DNA of 64,000 nucleotides from Bernardetia sp963719525 (GTDB lineage Bacteria; Bacteroidota; Bacteroidia; Cytophagales; Bernardetiaceae): the NCBI GenBank assembly GCA_963719525.1, contig CAVRCG010000004.1, forward strand, positions 2,480,001 through 2,544,000. The letters are read 5' to 3'. Positions 44,046 to 51,855 of this stretch are shown piece after piece. A program made the translations under genes and the position numbers. The notes under the pieces were generated by a model that was not told where the DNA came from, did not search any database, and was given only the letters and a program-made list of their open reading frames with translations. Position 1 is the first letter of the stretch. The number at the start of each line of letters is the position of its first letter.

Positions 44046-45042
44046 ACTAACTAAGCCATTATTTTTACATTGCCAAACACCTACTCATGTAGGAAGTGGC
44101 TCTGATTTAGGCATTATTGATTCGCCTATACAACGAGAGGGACATACTCAATTCCCAAAATTTGAGTCTTCTAGTCTTAAAGGTGCTTTGCGTCAAAGAT
44201 TTGAAGAGATAAATGCTGATGCGTTGTCTATTCATCTGACATTTGGATATGACTCAGCAAGTGCAGCAAGTATTGATAGTGAATTTACAGGTAATTCGAA
44301 AGACAATACAAAATTTCAAAAGCAATACGCTGGTGCATTAGGTTTTACTGATGCTCGTTTGTTATTTTTCCCTGTTAAATCTATGGCTGGAGTTTTTGCT
44401 CTTGTAACTTGTCCTTATATTTTAGAAAAGTTTGCAGAAGAATTAACTTTAACTAAAAATAATGATGCTGCTTGGAATGAAAAAGTGGATAAGTTAAATG
44501 AGCTAGTAAAAACACTATATATTAGTAGTTTAGAAGCTGAAACTAATGAAGGTTTTTGTTATACAAATTCTTCTCAATTAAAAATTTCGGGACAAGAAGC
44601 AGTAGTTTTGGAAGAATATGCTTTTACTGTAAAAAATGATTTTACAGAATTGCCAAATTTATTAGTAGCTATTAAAAATATTGTAACTGAAATTGACATA
44701 AACAAAACAGTTATCCTTCACAATGATGATTTTGCAGACTTTGTAACACTACATACAGAGGTAATTACAAGAAATAAAATTGGAGAAAATGGAGTAGTAG
44801 TTGGTGGAGCATTATTTACAGAGGAGTTTTTACCTGCCGAATCAATTTTGTATTCTTTAATTATGGCAAGTCCTATTTTTCAAACGAAAGAAAGTGGGTT
44901 TGCGCAAGGAGAAGATAAGGTTTCAGAAGAAGAAAATGTATTGAAATTCTTTACAAAAACTACATCAAATCAAGCAAAAGGAATATTTCAAATTGGAGGA
45001 AATTCGTCTTTAGGAAAAGGAATTGTAAAAATGTACTCTTAA
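44038..45042 (+). CDS. cmr4: Type III-B RAMP protein Cmr4
   Basis: A 334-aa backbone RAMP protein. The beginning LFLHCQTPTHVGSGSDLGII followed by DSPIQREGHTQFPKFESSSL and KGALRQRFEE is the Cmr4 signature; Asp28 in the IIDSPIQRE motif is the expected target-RNA cleavage residue. The ending FQIGGNSSLGKGIVKM is the glycine-rich loop. Several copies form the filament that cuts target RNA at 6-base steps. Its start overlaps the CARF gene by 8 bases. Confidence 0.94.
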   Translation: MFKLTKPLFLHCQTPTHVGSGSDLGIIDSPIQREGHTQFPKFESSSLKGALRQRFEEINADALSIHLTFGYDSASAASIDSEFTGNSKDNTKFQKQYAGALGFTDARLLFFPVKSMAGVFALVTCPYILEKFAEELTLTKNNDAAWNEKVDKLNELVKTLYISSLEAETNEGFCYTNSSQLKISGQEAVVLEEYAFTVKNDFTELPNLLVAIKNIVTEIDINKTVILHNDDFADFVTLHTEVITRNKIGENGVVVGGALFTEEFLPAESILYSLIMASPIFQTKESGFAQGEDKVSEEENVLKFFTKTTSNQAKGIFQIGGNSSLGKGIVKMYS

Positions 45043-45055
45043 AACTAAAATAATT

Positions 45056-45487
45056 ATGCCTAGATACTTAAAAAATGTAGAGCAACAACGAGCTAGAAAA
45101 GCATACGAATGTGTTGAATCAGCCATTGAGCAATACAATCAAAAATCTACTAAAATAAAAGAATATAAGTCTTATATAAGAAGTATTCCTATGATGGTAA
45201 AGAATCATGGAATTAATAATGCTTTTGCTTTTGTTCTTTCTAAATCAGAAGAAGGTAACGCTTACGCCTTAATTGATAATCAAATAAGAGAATGGTTTAA
45301 AGATAGAGTTACAACTGAAGCAAGTTTCGTTCAATATTTAATAACTCTTAATACAGTAGAGTATCGTAAAATTACTATCGAAACATTTGCTTTTTTTGCT
45401 TGGTTAAAACGATTTGCTGAAGGTTTAATTGAAACTGAAATACCAGAAGAATTAGAAAGTAATAGAGAGGAGGTAGAAAGTGAATAA
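45056..45487 (+). CDS. cmr5: Type III-B small subunit Cmr5
   Basis: A 143-aa all-helical protein that opens VEQQRARKAYECVESAIEQY and continues YKSYIRSIPMMVKNHGINNA FAFVLSKS-like blocks, with the WFKDRV and FFAWLKRFAEGLIE helices expected of Cmr5. It forms the minor filament of the Cmr complex. The gene begins 13 bases after cmr4 and its stop overlaps the GTG start of cmr6 by 8 bases. Confidence 0.92.
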   Translation: MPRYLKNVEQQRARKAYECVESAIEQYNQKSTKIKEYKSYIRSIPMMVKNHGINNAFAFVLSKSEEGNAYALIDNQIREWFKDRVTTEASFVQYLITLNTVEYRKITIETFAFFAWLKRFAEGLIETEIPEELESNREEVESE

Positions 45488-46610
45488 GTTCAGTAAAGAA
45501 AATATAATTCTACCAAAAGATACTTTAGACAAATTAATAGATTTAAATAAAATTGATAATTTTTCTTTAAAATTAAATAAGTGTGTAAACTGGTTCAAAA
45601 AAAACACTTTTGAATCAGGAATATCAACAATTAAAAGCTCAAGAACAGGTACAACCAAACTAGATGCTCTTAAATACAAAAAAGAAGAAGACGATCATTT
45701 TACTATAAATTCAGATTTTTCAAAAGTTCCAGCAAATGAAATTTTAAATTCTAATTTTCAAAATGCTACTGCACTTTGTTCTGACATTGTAAAAGTAAAT
45801 AATCTTACTTCTAATTGGCGTTTAATTGTAGGATTAGGGAATGAATCTGTTTATGAAACTTCTATTACTTTGCATCATATTTATGGTATTCCTTATATTC
45901 CTGCAAGTGGAATAAAAGGAGTTATCCGTAACTGGGTAATAGATGAAAATTTTGATGGAAATGAAAATTTAGCATTAGAAAATCTTGAATTTAAAAATAT
46001 TTTTGGTTCACAAGATAATCTAGGTAAGGTTATTTTCTTTGATGCTTATCCTATTGATTTAAGAAATGATAGTATTCAGCCAGATATAATGAATCCACAC
46101 TATTCTGAATACTACAATGAAAAGAAACCACCAGCAGACTGGCAAAACCCGATACCTGTATTTTTTCTAACCTTAAAAGACACTAATTTTGAGTTTATTT
46201 TTGGTGTAAAAAATAGTGATGATAAAGATTTACTAACTCCTCTTACTAAATCCGAAACAGGTTGGCTTTTTAGAACTTTGAAAGAACAAGGAATAGGGGC
46301 TAAAACGGCTGTAGGTTATGGTAGAATGTATGAACCTAAAAAAATAAAACCTAATTACTATGGAGATAAAAAAATTAATAAAGGTGCTACTTTAGAAGGG
46401 ATAATTACTAAAATAGGGAAAGATGAACGATATAACGAAATTTATTATGCTTCCATTTATGTAAAAAAAGATGACATAAGAGAAAACATAAAAATTAACC
46501 GTATTACTAATAAATTGGAAATGGGAGCTATTATAAAAGTTACAATTACAGAAGTAGATAAAAAGGGGAAATTTCAACAAGTTGGTTTTATTGGAGAAAA
46601 AAATCAATAA
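45480..46610 (+). CDS. cmr6: Type III-B RAMP protein Cmr6 with C-terminal extension
   Basis: A 376-aa protein with GTG start at 45480, overlapping cmr5. Cmr6 landmarks: LHHIYGIPYIPASGIKGVIR, FKNIFGSQDNLGKVIFFDAY, DIMNPHYSEYYNEKKPPADW, and the loop GIGAKTAVGYGRMYEPKK. After this loop (from about 290) there is an extra ~80-residue tail, GATLEGIITKIGKDERYNEI through KVTITEVDKKGKFQQVGFIG, which reads like a small OB/S1-type beta domain. Cmr6 caps the filament near the crRNA 3' end; the added domain might bind RNA. Three bases separate it from the next gene. Confidence 0.9.
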   Translation: MNKFSKENIILPKDTLDKLIDLNKIDNFSLKLNKCVNWFKKNTFESGISTIKSSRTGTTKLDALKYKKEEDDHFTINSDFSKVPANEILNSNFQNATALCSDIVKVNNLTSNWRLIVGLGNESVYETSITLHHIYGIPYIPASGIKGVIRNWVIDENFDGNENLALENLEFKNIFGSQDNLGKVIFFDAYPIDLRNDSIQPDIMNPHYSEYYNEKKPPADWQNPIPVFFLTLKDTNFEFIFGVKNSDDKDLLTPLTKSETGWLFRTLKEQGIGAKTAVGYGRMYEPKKIKPNYYGDKKINKGATLEGIITKIGKDERYNEIYYASIYVKKDDIRENIKINRITNKLEMGAIIKVTITEVDKKGKFQQVGFIGEKNQ

Positions 46611-46613
46611 ACC

Positions 46614-47147
46614 ATGCAAACCTACATTATCCAACTAATAGAAGACTTAACAGAAGTTTCGAAAACAAGACTTGAAGCTCCTTATAAGTCTTTTGATACA
46701 GACAAGGTCGCTACTGATAATTCTTATTTTCATATTTTTGGAATTCCGAATGAAGCATTTCCACCTATGGAAATGCTTAATGAAAATCAAGCAAAACAAC
46801 TAGTCGAAGCTATGGTAAATCTATTGAAGGTAAATGAGGTTTCGTTAAATTTTCCAGAACGTCTGCCTCCTTACAAAATTTTGTACCGTGAATTGAGAAG
46901 GGAATGGCACGAAGGAATATTCCTAATCTTGCCAACTGATAGTTATACAATGGTGGGAATAGATTTTTGTCATTGCAACGGCGAAACCTGTCCGTGGGGA
47001 ATGGAATATTGCGCCTGCAAAGATAGAGAACACTACATAGCAACAGAGGAAGTACAAGAAAAAATAGAAGAAAAAACAAAGCAGAAAGCAAAAACGAAAA
47101 TAAAACGTAAATTTGAAGAAGATGACGATTCAGATATACCTTTCTAA
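46614..47147 (+). CDS. Cysteine-cluster protein A, linked to cmr operon
   Basis: A 177-aa protein beginning MQTYIIQLIEDLTEVSKTRL, then a helical domain (NENQAKQLVEAMVNLLKVN) and a cysteine cluster IDFCHCNGETCPWGMEYCAC (about 128-147), which could bind zinc or another metal. The C-terminus is lysine-rich and ends DDDSDIPF. It is a paralogue of the gene at 47557. It starts 3 bases after cmr6, so it is probably translated from the same message. I do not recognise the family; a role in the type III response is inferred from position alone. Confidence 0.7.
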   Translation: MQTYIIQLIEDLTEVSKTRLEAPYKSFDTDKVATDNSYFHIFGIPNEAFPPMEMLNENQAKQLVEAMVNLLKVNEVSLNFPERLPPYKILYRELRREWHEGIFLILPTDSYTMVGIDFCHCNGETCPWGMEYCACKDREHYIATEEVQEKIEEKTKQKAKTKIKRKFEEDDDSDIPF

Positions 47148-47179
47148 AAATAAAATTTTAACCCAAAACAAAAAACAAA

Positions 47180-47425
47180 ATGTCAAAAAAAATAGAACGT
47201 ATTGCCGTAGATTCTTCTATGTTGAACGCTGTTGCTTACGATGAAGACGAACAAATTTTATACGCAGAGTTTTCAAACACAGGACACGTATATGCGTATT
47301 ACGAAGTAGAAAAAGAAACTTTCGAAGAGCTTTTAGATTCTGATTCTGTTGGTGGCTATATGCGAAGCTGTATTATTGGAGCGTATGGAGATTCAAAAGT
47401 AAATCGTAGAGATTTTAAATGGTAA
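47180..47425 (+). CDS. KTSC-domain protein
   Basis: An 81-aa protein that is essentially one KTSC domain: IAVDSSMLNAVAYDEDEQIL followed by YAEFSNTGHVYAYYEVEKET and VGGYMRSCIIGAYGDSKVN. The family is a short beta-rich domain, also fused to some lysyl-tRNA synthetases; its molecular role is not established. It lies between the two cysteine-cluster paralogues, 32 bases after the first, in the tail of the cmr operon. Confidence 0.75.
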   Translation: MSKKIERIAVDSSMLNAVAYDEDEQILYAEFSNTGHVYAYYEVEKETFEELLDSDSVGGYMRSCIIGAYGDSKVNRRDFKW

Positions 47426-47488
47426 AACTTTTTGTTTGTAATAATTTTGAAAATCAAAGTAAGATTAGTTTTGTAAAAAAATGTTGTT

Positions 47489-47496
47489 ACTTTTGT
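47489..47496 (+). promoter_or_regulatory. Candidate -7 box before cysteine-cluster gene B
   Basis: TACTTTTG fits TAnnTTTG and stands about 60 bases before the ATG at 47557, in the largest gap (131 bases) of the cmr operon. It may give the last two genes, including the Csx20-like one, a separate promoter. The -33 candidate TTG is closer than usual. Confidence 0.35.
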
Positions 47497-47556
47497 CTTG
47501 TTCCGTCTTGCGCTTAAAAAAAAATTTTTTCTAAAAATCAGTAACCAAAAAAGCAC

Positions 47557-48120
47557 ATGCAAACCTACATCGACCAATTATTAGAAGACCTACAAGAAGC
47601 TGCCAAAACTAGAATCGAAGCTCCTAATTATAAGGTTTTATATCCAGATCATCCATCTAACGACTACGAAGGATTAGAAGATATTTTGGCTTTCGAATGT
47701 GCGCCTCGCAACTCTTTTTCTAGTGTTTTTGATATACAAAGTGAAGTTTTTCCTCCTTTTGAAAAACTAACAGACCAGCAAGCAGAAGACATTTGTGAAG
47801 CGATAATGAATTTATGGTCAGTAAATAATCTACAAATTGATCTGCCTTCTGACACCAACATACCTATCAAAAATTTATATAACGAACTGATTACGTATTG
47901 GAAAGAACAAGGAATTCAAATCTTACCTGGTAGCGACGGAACAGTTCATATGGATTTTTGTACTTACGAAGAAGAAAGCTGTCCGTGGGGAAGTGAGAAC
48001 TGCACATGTGAAGCACAATTTCGTAAAGAGTACGAAGAACGAGAGAAAGCTAAAAAAGACGAGATAAGTAAAGAAGAAATGAAAAAATTTAGAGATGACA
48101 ATCCAGATTTACCACTTTAA
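47557..48120 (+). CDS. Cysteine-cluster protein B, paralogue of A
   Basis: A 187-aa protein with the same layout as the gene at 46614: MQTYIDQLLEDLQEAAKTRI at the start, an internal helix (TDQQAEDICEAIMNLWSVNN), and a cysteine cluster MDFCTYEEESCPWGSENCTC. The tail is charged and ends DDNPDLPL, matching DDDSDIPF in A. The two share CPWG-x3-C-x-C and an FPPxExL motif (FPPMEML/FPPFEKL). It stands 3 bases before the Csx20-like gene. Function unknown; conservation of the cysteines after duplication suggests they matter. Confidence 0.7.
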   Translation: MQTYIDQLLEDLQEAAKTRIEAPNYKVLYPDHPSNDYEGLEDILAFECAPRNSFSSVFDIQSEVFPPFEKLTDQQAEDICEAIMNLWSVNNLQIDLPSDTNIPIKNLYNELITYWKEQGIQILPGSDGTVHMDFCTYEEESCPWGSENCTCEAQFRKEYEEREKAKKDEISKEEMKKFRDDNPDLPL

Positions 48121-48123
48121 ATT

Positions 48124-48513
48124 ATGCCTAAATTATTCCTTCTTTTCTCTCATTACGTTACCGAAGAGCAATTTCAAGATGCTCAAAAGACACTACAAAT
48201 AACGGATTTTGTTAGTTTGCCCAAAGAACTGCAAGAAATTTTTAGTAACGTTCCTGCTGATTTGGAAACGATTGATGATTATCTACAACCTATTTTGAGT
48301 TGGATAAACGAGCATTGCACAGACAAAAACGATTATATTTTAGTGCAGGGAGATTTTGGAGCGACCTATTTTTTAGTAGATTATTGCAAGAAAAACAACT
48401 ATGCTATTCCTATCTATGCCACAACAGAACGAAAATCAGTTGAAGAAGTACAAACAGATGGCAGTATCAAAACACAACGAATTTTTAAACATAAGCGTTT
48501 TCGTTTCTATTAG
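48124..48513 (+). CDS. csx20: Csx20-like CRISPR-associated protein (putative ring nuclease)
   Basis: A 129-aa protein matching the Csx20 pattern: MPKLFLLFSHYVTEEQFQDA, then FVSLPKELQEIFSNVPADL, DYILVQGDFGATYFLVDYCK and IPIYATTERKSVEEVQTDGS with HKRFRFY at the end. The family is linked to type III loci and is thought to be a CARF-related ring nuclease that degrades cyclic oligoadenylate. In this locus it would oppose the Cas10-CARF nuclease signal. It is the last gene of the cassette, immediately after cysteine-cluster protein B. Confidence 0.8.
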   Translation: MPKLFLLFSHYVTEEQFQDAQKTLQITDFVSLPKELQEIFSNVPADLETIDDYLQPILSWINEHCTDKNDYILVQGDFGATYFLVDYCKKNNYAIPIYATTERKSVEEVQTDGSIKTQRIFKHKRFRFY

Positions 48514-48544
48514 TGTTTGATATACAAAGTAAGTTTTATTTTAA

Positions 48545-48552
48545 TATCTTTG
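48545..48552 (+). promoter_or_regulatory. Candidate -7 box for purine nucleoside phosphorylase
   Basis: TATCTTTG, the preferred Bacteroidota -7 form, about 115 bases before the ATG at 48668. No -33 at ideal spacing was found. Confidence 0.4.
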
Positions 48553-48667
48553 TGATTGTTTTTCAATTGAATAGAATAATGTTATAGTTTTTACGTTGAG
48601 TTTTGAAATTCAAAGTGAAAATAGTATTTCATTAATCGCTTATCACTACTAATTAATCACTAAATAA

Positions 48668-49513
48668 ATGGAATTCGAAAAGCTCAACGAAGCACTTACT
48701 TTTATACGTTCGTTTTATAAAGACAAACCCAAAGTAGGAATTATTTTAGGAACTGGTTTGGGCGCATTGGTAAATGAAGTAGATATTTCTCTCACTATAT
48801 CCTATCAAGATATTCCACATTTTCCACTCTCAACGGTAGAAAGCCACGCAGGAAAACTTATTTTTGGTAAACTTTCTGGTCAGAATGTAATCGTGATGCA
48901 AGGACGTTTTCATTTTTATGAAGGATATTCAATGCAGCAAATTGTCTTTCCTGTTCGTGTAATGAAAATGTTAGGAATCGATTATTTGTTTGTTTCGAAT
49001 GCTTCTGGTGCATTGAATCCAGATTATAAATTGAGCGAATTAATGGTTTTGGAAGATCATATCAACCTTTTACCTTCAAATCCATTAATCGGAAAAAATA
49101 TTCCTGCTTTGGGTATTCGTTTTCCAGATATGTTTGAACCCTATTCTAAAAAACTTATAGAACTAGCAAAAAAAATAAGTCAAAAAGAGAACTTAGAACA
49201 AAATACAAAAGGAAACGAAATCAATTTTCACAAAGGCGTTTATGTAAGTGTTGCAGGTCCTAATCTTGAAACACGAGCCGAATATAAATATTTGAGAACC
49301 ATAGGAGCAGATGCCGTCGGAATGTCGACTGTTCCAGAAGTGATTGCTGCCGTACATATGAATTTACCCGTTTTTGCCGTTTCTGTTCTGACGGATTTGT
49401 GTCAGCCAAAAAATGTAAAACCAATTACATTAGAAGAAGTATTAGAAGCTGCTGCCGAAGCCGAGCCGAAAATGGCTTTTTTGTTTAAAGAAATGATTAA
49501 AAAATTAGATTGA
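48668..49513 (+). CDS. Purine nucleoside phosphorylase
   Basis: A 281-aa PNP of the trimeric inosine/guanosine type. Landmarks: VGIILGTGLGALVNEV (phosphate-binding), STVESHAGKLIFGKL, VMQGRFHFYEGYS, FVSNASGALNPDYKLSELMV, LEDHINLLPSNPLIG, YVSVAGPNLETRAEYKYLRT and GMSTVPEVIAAVHMNLPVFA. It cleaves purine nucleosides with phosphate to base and ribose-1-phosphate in salvage. It begins the chromosomal region after the CRISPR island. A membrane-protein gene starts 4 bases downstream and may be cotranscribed. Confidence 0.93.
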   Translation: MEFEKLNEALTFIRSFYKDKPKVGIILGTGLGALVNEVDISLTISYQDIPHFPLSTVESHAGKLIFGKLSGQNVIVMQGRFHFYEGYSMQQIVFPVRVMKMLGIDYLFVSNASGALNPDYKLSELMVLEDHINLLPSNPLIGKNIPALGIRFPDMFEPYSKKLIELAKKISQKENLEQNTKGNEINFHKGVYVSVAGPNLETRAEYKYLRTIGADAVGMSTVPEVIAAVHMNLPVFAVSVLTDLCQPKNVKPITLEEVLEAAAEAEPKMAFLFKEMIKKLD

Positions 49514-49517
49514 TGCT

Positions 49518-50173
49518 ATGAAAGACAAAGTGAATATAAAAGAAGCTACTTTATCAAAACCTAAAAAATCTATACATGACAAATCACTCAAAATATTTTT
49601 CTATTCATTTATAGGAAGTTGGGTACTTTCATTTTCTATAATGATTTTTCATTTATCGTTAGGACTGCAAGTATTTACACCTCTAGCATATATCGTATTA
49701 CCTTTGATTGGTTATGTACTATTTTTCATATCATGGCTAATTTTTATTTTCCTCAAAAACAGAAGAAAAGAGGATTCTATTATTGCCACAATAGTAATCT
49801 TTGCATTCGTAGCAATCAGTCAAACTTTAACTGGTTATGTCCTATATGATGCAACATTTAGCATTGTTGCAACAGCAAACAAAAAAGCCAATATGATGCA
49901 ACATTTAGCATTGTTGCAACAGCAAACAAAAAAGCCAAAAGTGGACAAAGAAAGTACGTAAGAATTGTAGAAATGAAAAAATATTTTGGTAAAGAGAACC
50001 AAAATAGACTTATTTTAGAATACAAAGGTAATCAAACTGATATTTATATCTCTTCTAAATTTTCTAAAAAAGTAGAACAAGTGGATTGTAAAGTCGTTAA
50101 AGTGATAGTTTACGAAGGTAATCTAGGTTTATATTATATCAGCAGAGATGACCAGATGACCTATGCAGAATAA
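49518..50173 (+). pseudogene. Membrane protein gene split by a 47-bp tandem duplication
   Basis: As it stands there are two frames: 49518-49961 (147 aa, three or four hydrophobic helices) and 49973-50173 (66 aa, MKKYFGKENQNRLILEYKGN onward). The 47 bases 49844-49890 are repeated exactly at 49891-49937. Because 47 is not a multiple of three, the second copy is read in another frame (MQHLALLQQQTKKPK) and ends at 49959-49961. Removing one copy joins the frames without a stop: ATANKKAKSGQRKYVRIVEM followed by KKYFGKENQ. The ancestral gene thus coded for about 202 aa: membrane N-terminus plus a soluble beta-rich C-terminus. Function unknown. Confidence 0.8.
49844..49937 (+). repeat. Perfect 47-bp tandem duplication
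   Basis: Each unit begins ATATGATGCAACATTTAGCA and ends CAAACAAAAAAGCCA(A). The units at 49844-49890 and 49891-49937 appear identical, so the event is recent or the locus is kept unstable by slippage. Confidence 0.9.
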
Positions 50174-50210
50174 ATGTTACAAACACTTTATTACTAACAA
50201 GTTACATTTT

Positions 50211-50810
50211 TTACAAAATCCTACGAGCTGTTACAAAATTATCTTGCCAATGCTGCATATAAAAATCATCTTCTACAACTCCTCTAGAAGTTGAGGTATG
50301 AATAAAAAAAGTCTGTCCGTCTTCTACACGACTAATAAGACCTACGTGAGAAATATTCCCATTGTTCTTTTTTGAAGTAAAAAACACCAAATCTCCCTTT
50401 TGCAGGGCTTTTTTAGGCACAAACTTTCCAACAGTTGCCTGTCCAGTTGTGGTGCGAGGTAATTTTACATCAACAACAGAGTAGGCTTTACAAGTCATAC
50501 CAGAACAATCTACAGAAGGTTCATTTCGTGGATTCTTATACGTATGAGGAGTTCCCAACTGCTGACGAGCTGCTTCAACGACTAATTGAGCCTTTTCTTG
50601 AAACTCACTATATTTTTCTGTTTTGGAATTAGTTTTTTCCTTTTTTACTTTGTTTTTCAAAGTTTCATTGTTACTATTACCATTCTGTTCTTCTTTAGAC
50701 TTGTTCATATCATTAATCGTAACAATTTTGAAGTTGCCACAAGACGACAAAACAAATACTAATAGAATAAACGAAAAAACAGAACTGAATTTGTAAGATA
50801 AAATTTTCAT
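50211..50810 (-). CDS. NlpC/P60 (C40) peptidase lipoprotein
   Basis: A 199-aa lipoprotein: signal MKILSYKFSSVFSFILLVFV and lipobox LSSC with Cys24. A charged, low-complexity linker (about 34-75) precedes an NlpC/P60 domain with the catalytic cysteine in PSVDCSGMTCKAYSV, then GDLVFFTSKKNNGNISHVGL with the catalytic histidine, and FIHTSTSRGV with the third polar residue. Such enzymes cleave peptidoglycan stem peptides (gamma-D-Glu to diamino acid bonds) in the periplasm. Monocistronic. Confidence 0.9.
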   Translation of the reverse strand: MKILSYKFSSVFSFILLVFVLSSCGNFKIVTINDMNKSKEEQNGNSNNETLKNKVKKEKTNSKTEKYSEFQEKAQLVVEAARQQLGTPHTYKNPRNEPSVDCSGMTCKAYSVVDVKLPRTTTGQATVGKFVPKKALQKGDLVFFTSKKNNGNISHVGLISRVEDGQTFFIHTSTSRGVVEDDFYMQHWQDNFVTARRIL

Positions 50811-51237
50811 AGGATTGGTTTTAATGATTTACACAACGTTTTACGAAGTTACTAAATACTATTCTAAAATTATTCCAAACTTACAAAATTAAACTATAAC
50901 AAATCCCATAAATAATAATTTATGGGAAGTTATAATTTTTGAATTTTTTGATTTATACCTTTTTAGAATTTACGATAAAAGAAAATTATTTTTTAATTGG
51001 TTTTAACTTTGCTAATCAAACTATATTGTATTTAATAGTTCGTAAATTAAAATTCTATCAAATCTGGTAAATAATTCTCTCTGATGAAAAATATCAATTC
51101 TCAAATTCAGAGAGAGGAAGAAAAAAAATGTGTGTATAGATTTTTTATTTGCTTTTAAAATCAAAGTGTTTTTAAAAACGAAACATATTTTTTTACGTTT
51201 GTCTAGTTTAGTAAAAAACCGTAACAACAAATTAAAT
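50811..51237. other. Intergenic region without a recognisable gene
   Basis: AT-rich, 427 bases between two minus-strand genes. A plus-strand TAACTTTG box (near 51005) has no gene behind it. A 69-codon minus frame in it is low-complexity and not called. Confidence 0.45.
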
Positions 51238-51813
51238 CTACCTTTTGAAAATCTTCATCAGACCAAAGACAGGTTTCATGTACCAAGGCAAATAGCCTAA
51301 TTTATGAACAAATGAAGTAAAATCCTTTTTGTCTTCTTGATTAACAGGTGGAAGCCCTGCACCGTCAGCAATTCTATTGAAAGTAGCAAAAAGCGCAGCA
51401 ATATGTAAAGCATCGTGAGCCGTTTTTTCTTTCCAACCTGCTTTTATGATTACATCTATATCATTCTGAACCACTTTTGAAGGTGTAAGTGTAATTTTCT
51501 TGACATATCTAAAAATAGGTTTTTGTTTTTCCGTAATATCTGCCGTTTCTATATTTTCTACTAATGATTTCAGTTTTTCCTCCGAAACATCGTACTGATT
51601 AGCAATATAGGCGTGCATATCATAACAAAAACCACAACCATTGAGAGCCGAAACATAAGCAGCTATCAATTCTTTATCGCCTATACTCAATTCAGATTTC
51701 TGTCGCATGACAGCTTGAGCATAATTCATTAAAGGAACGTAAAAACGAGGTTTGGCAAGCAATAAATCTTTCATTGCAGCCTTCTGAACAGGTAAAAAAG
51801 AGAAAAATGCCAT
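51238..51813 (-). CDS. AhpD-like carboxymuconolactone decarboxylase family protein
   Basis: A 191-aa all-helical protein with the AhpD-type site: GDKELIAAYVSALNGCGFCY followed by DMHAYIANQYD, giving the Cys-x-x-Cys pair, a preceding glutamate and the following histidine. IKAGWKEKTAHDALHIAALF ATFNRIADG-type helices complete the fold. Family members act as peroxidases or disulfide reductases on peroxide substrates. No thioredoxin-type partner is next to it. A DUF2851 gene follows on the same strand after a short gap in transcription order upstream. Confidence 0.85.
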   Translation of the reverse strand: MAFFSFLPVQKAAMKDLLLAKPRFYVPLMNYAQAVMRQKSELSIGDKELIAAYVSALNGCGFCYDMHAYIANQYDVSEEKLKSLVENIETADITEKQKPIFRYVKKITLTPSKVVQNDIDVIIKAGWKEKTAHDALHIAALFATFNRIADGAGLPPVNQEDKKDFTSFVHKLGYLPWYMKPVFGLMKIFKR

Positions 51814-51855
51814 AAGTAAATTTGTAAGTTTTATTTTAATTTGAAAATTATAAAT

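Noticed and set aside
51021..51230. 69-codon minus-strand frame
   Set aside because: Low complexity (KKICF, FFFFLSLNL) and no context; treated as intergenic.
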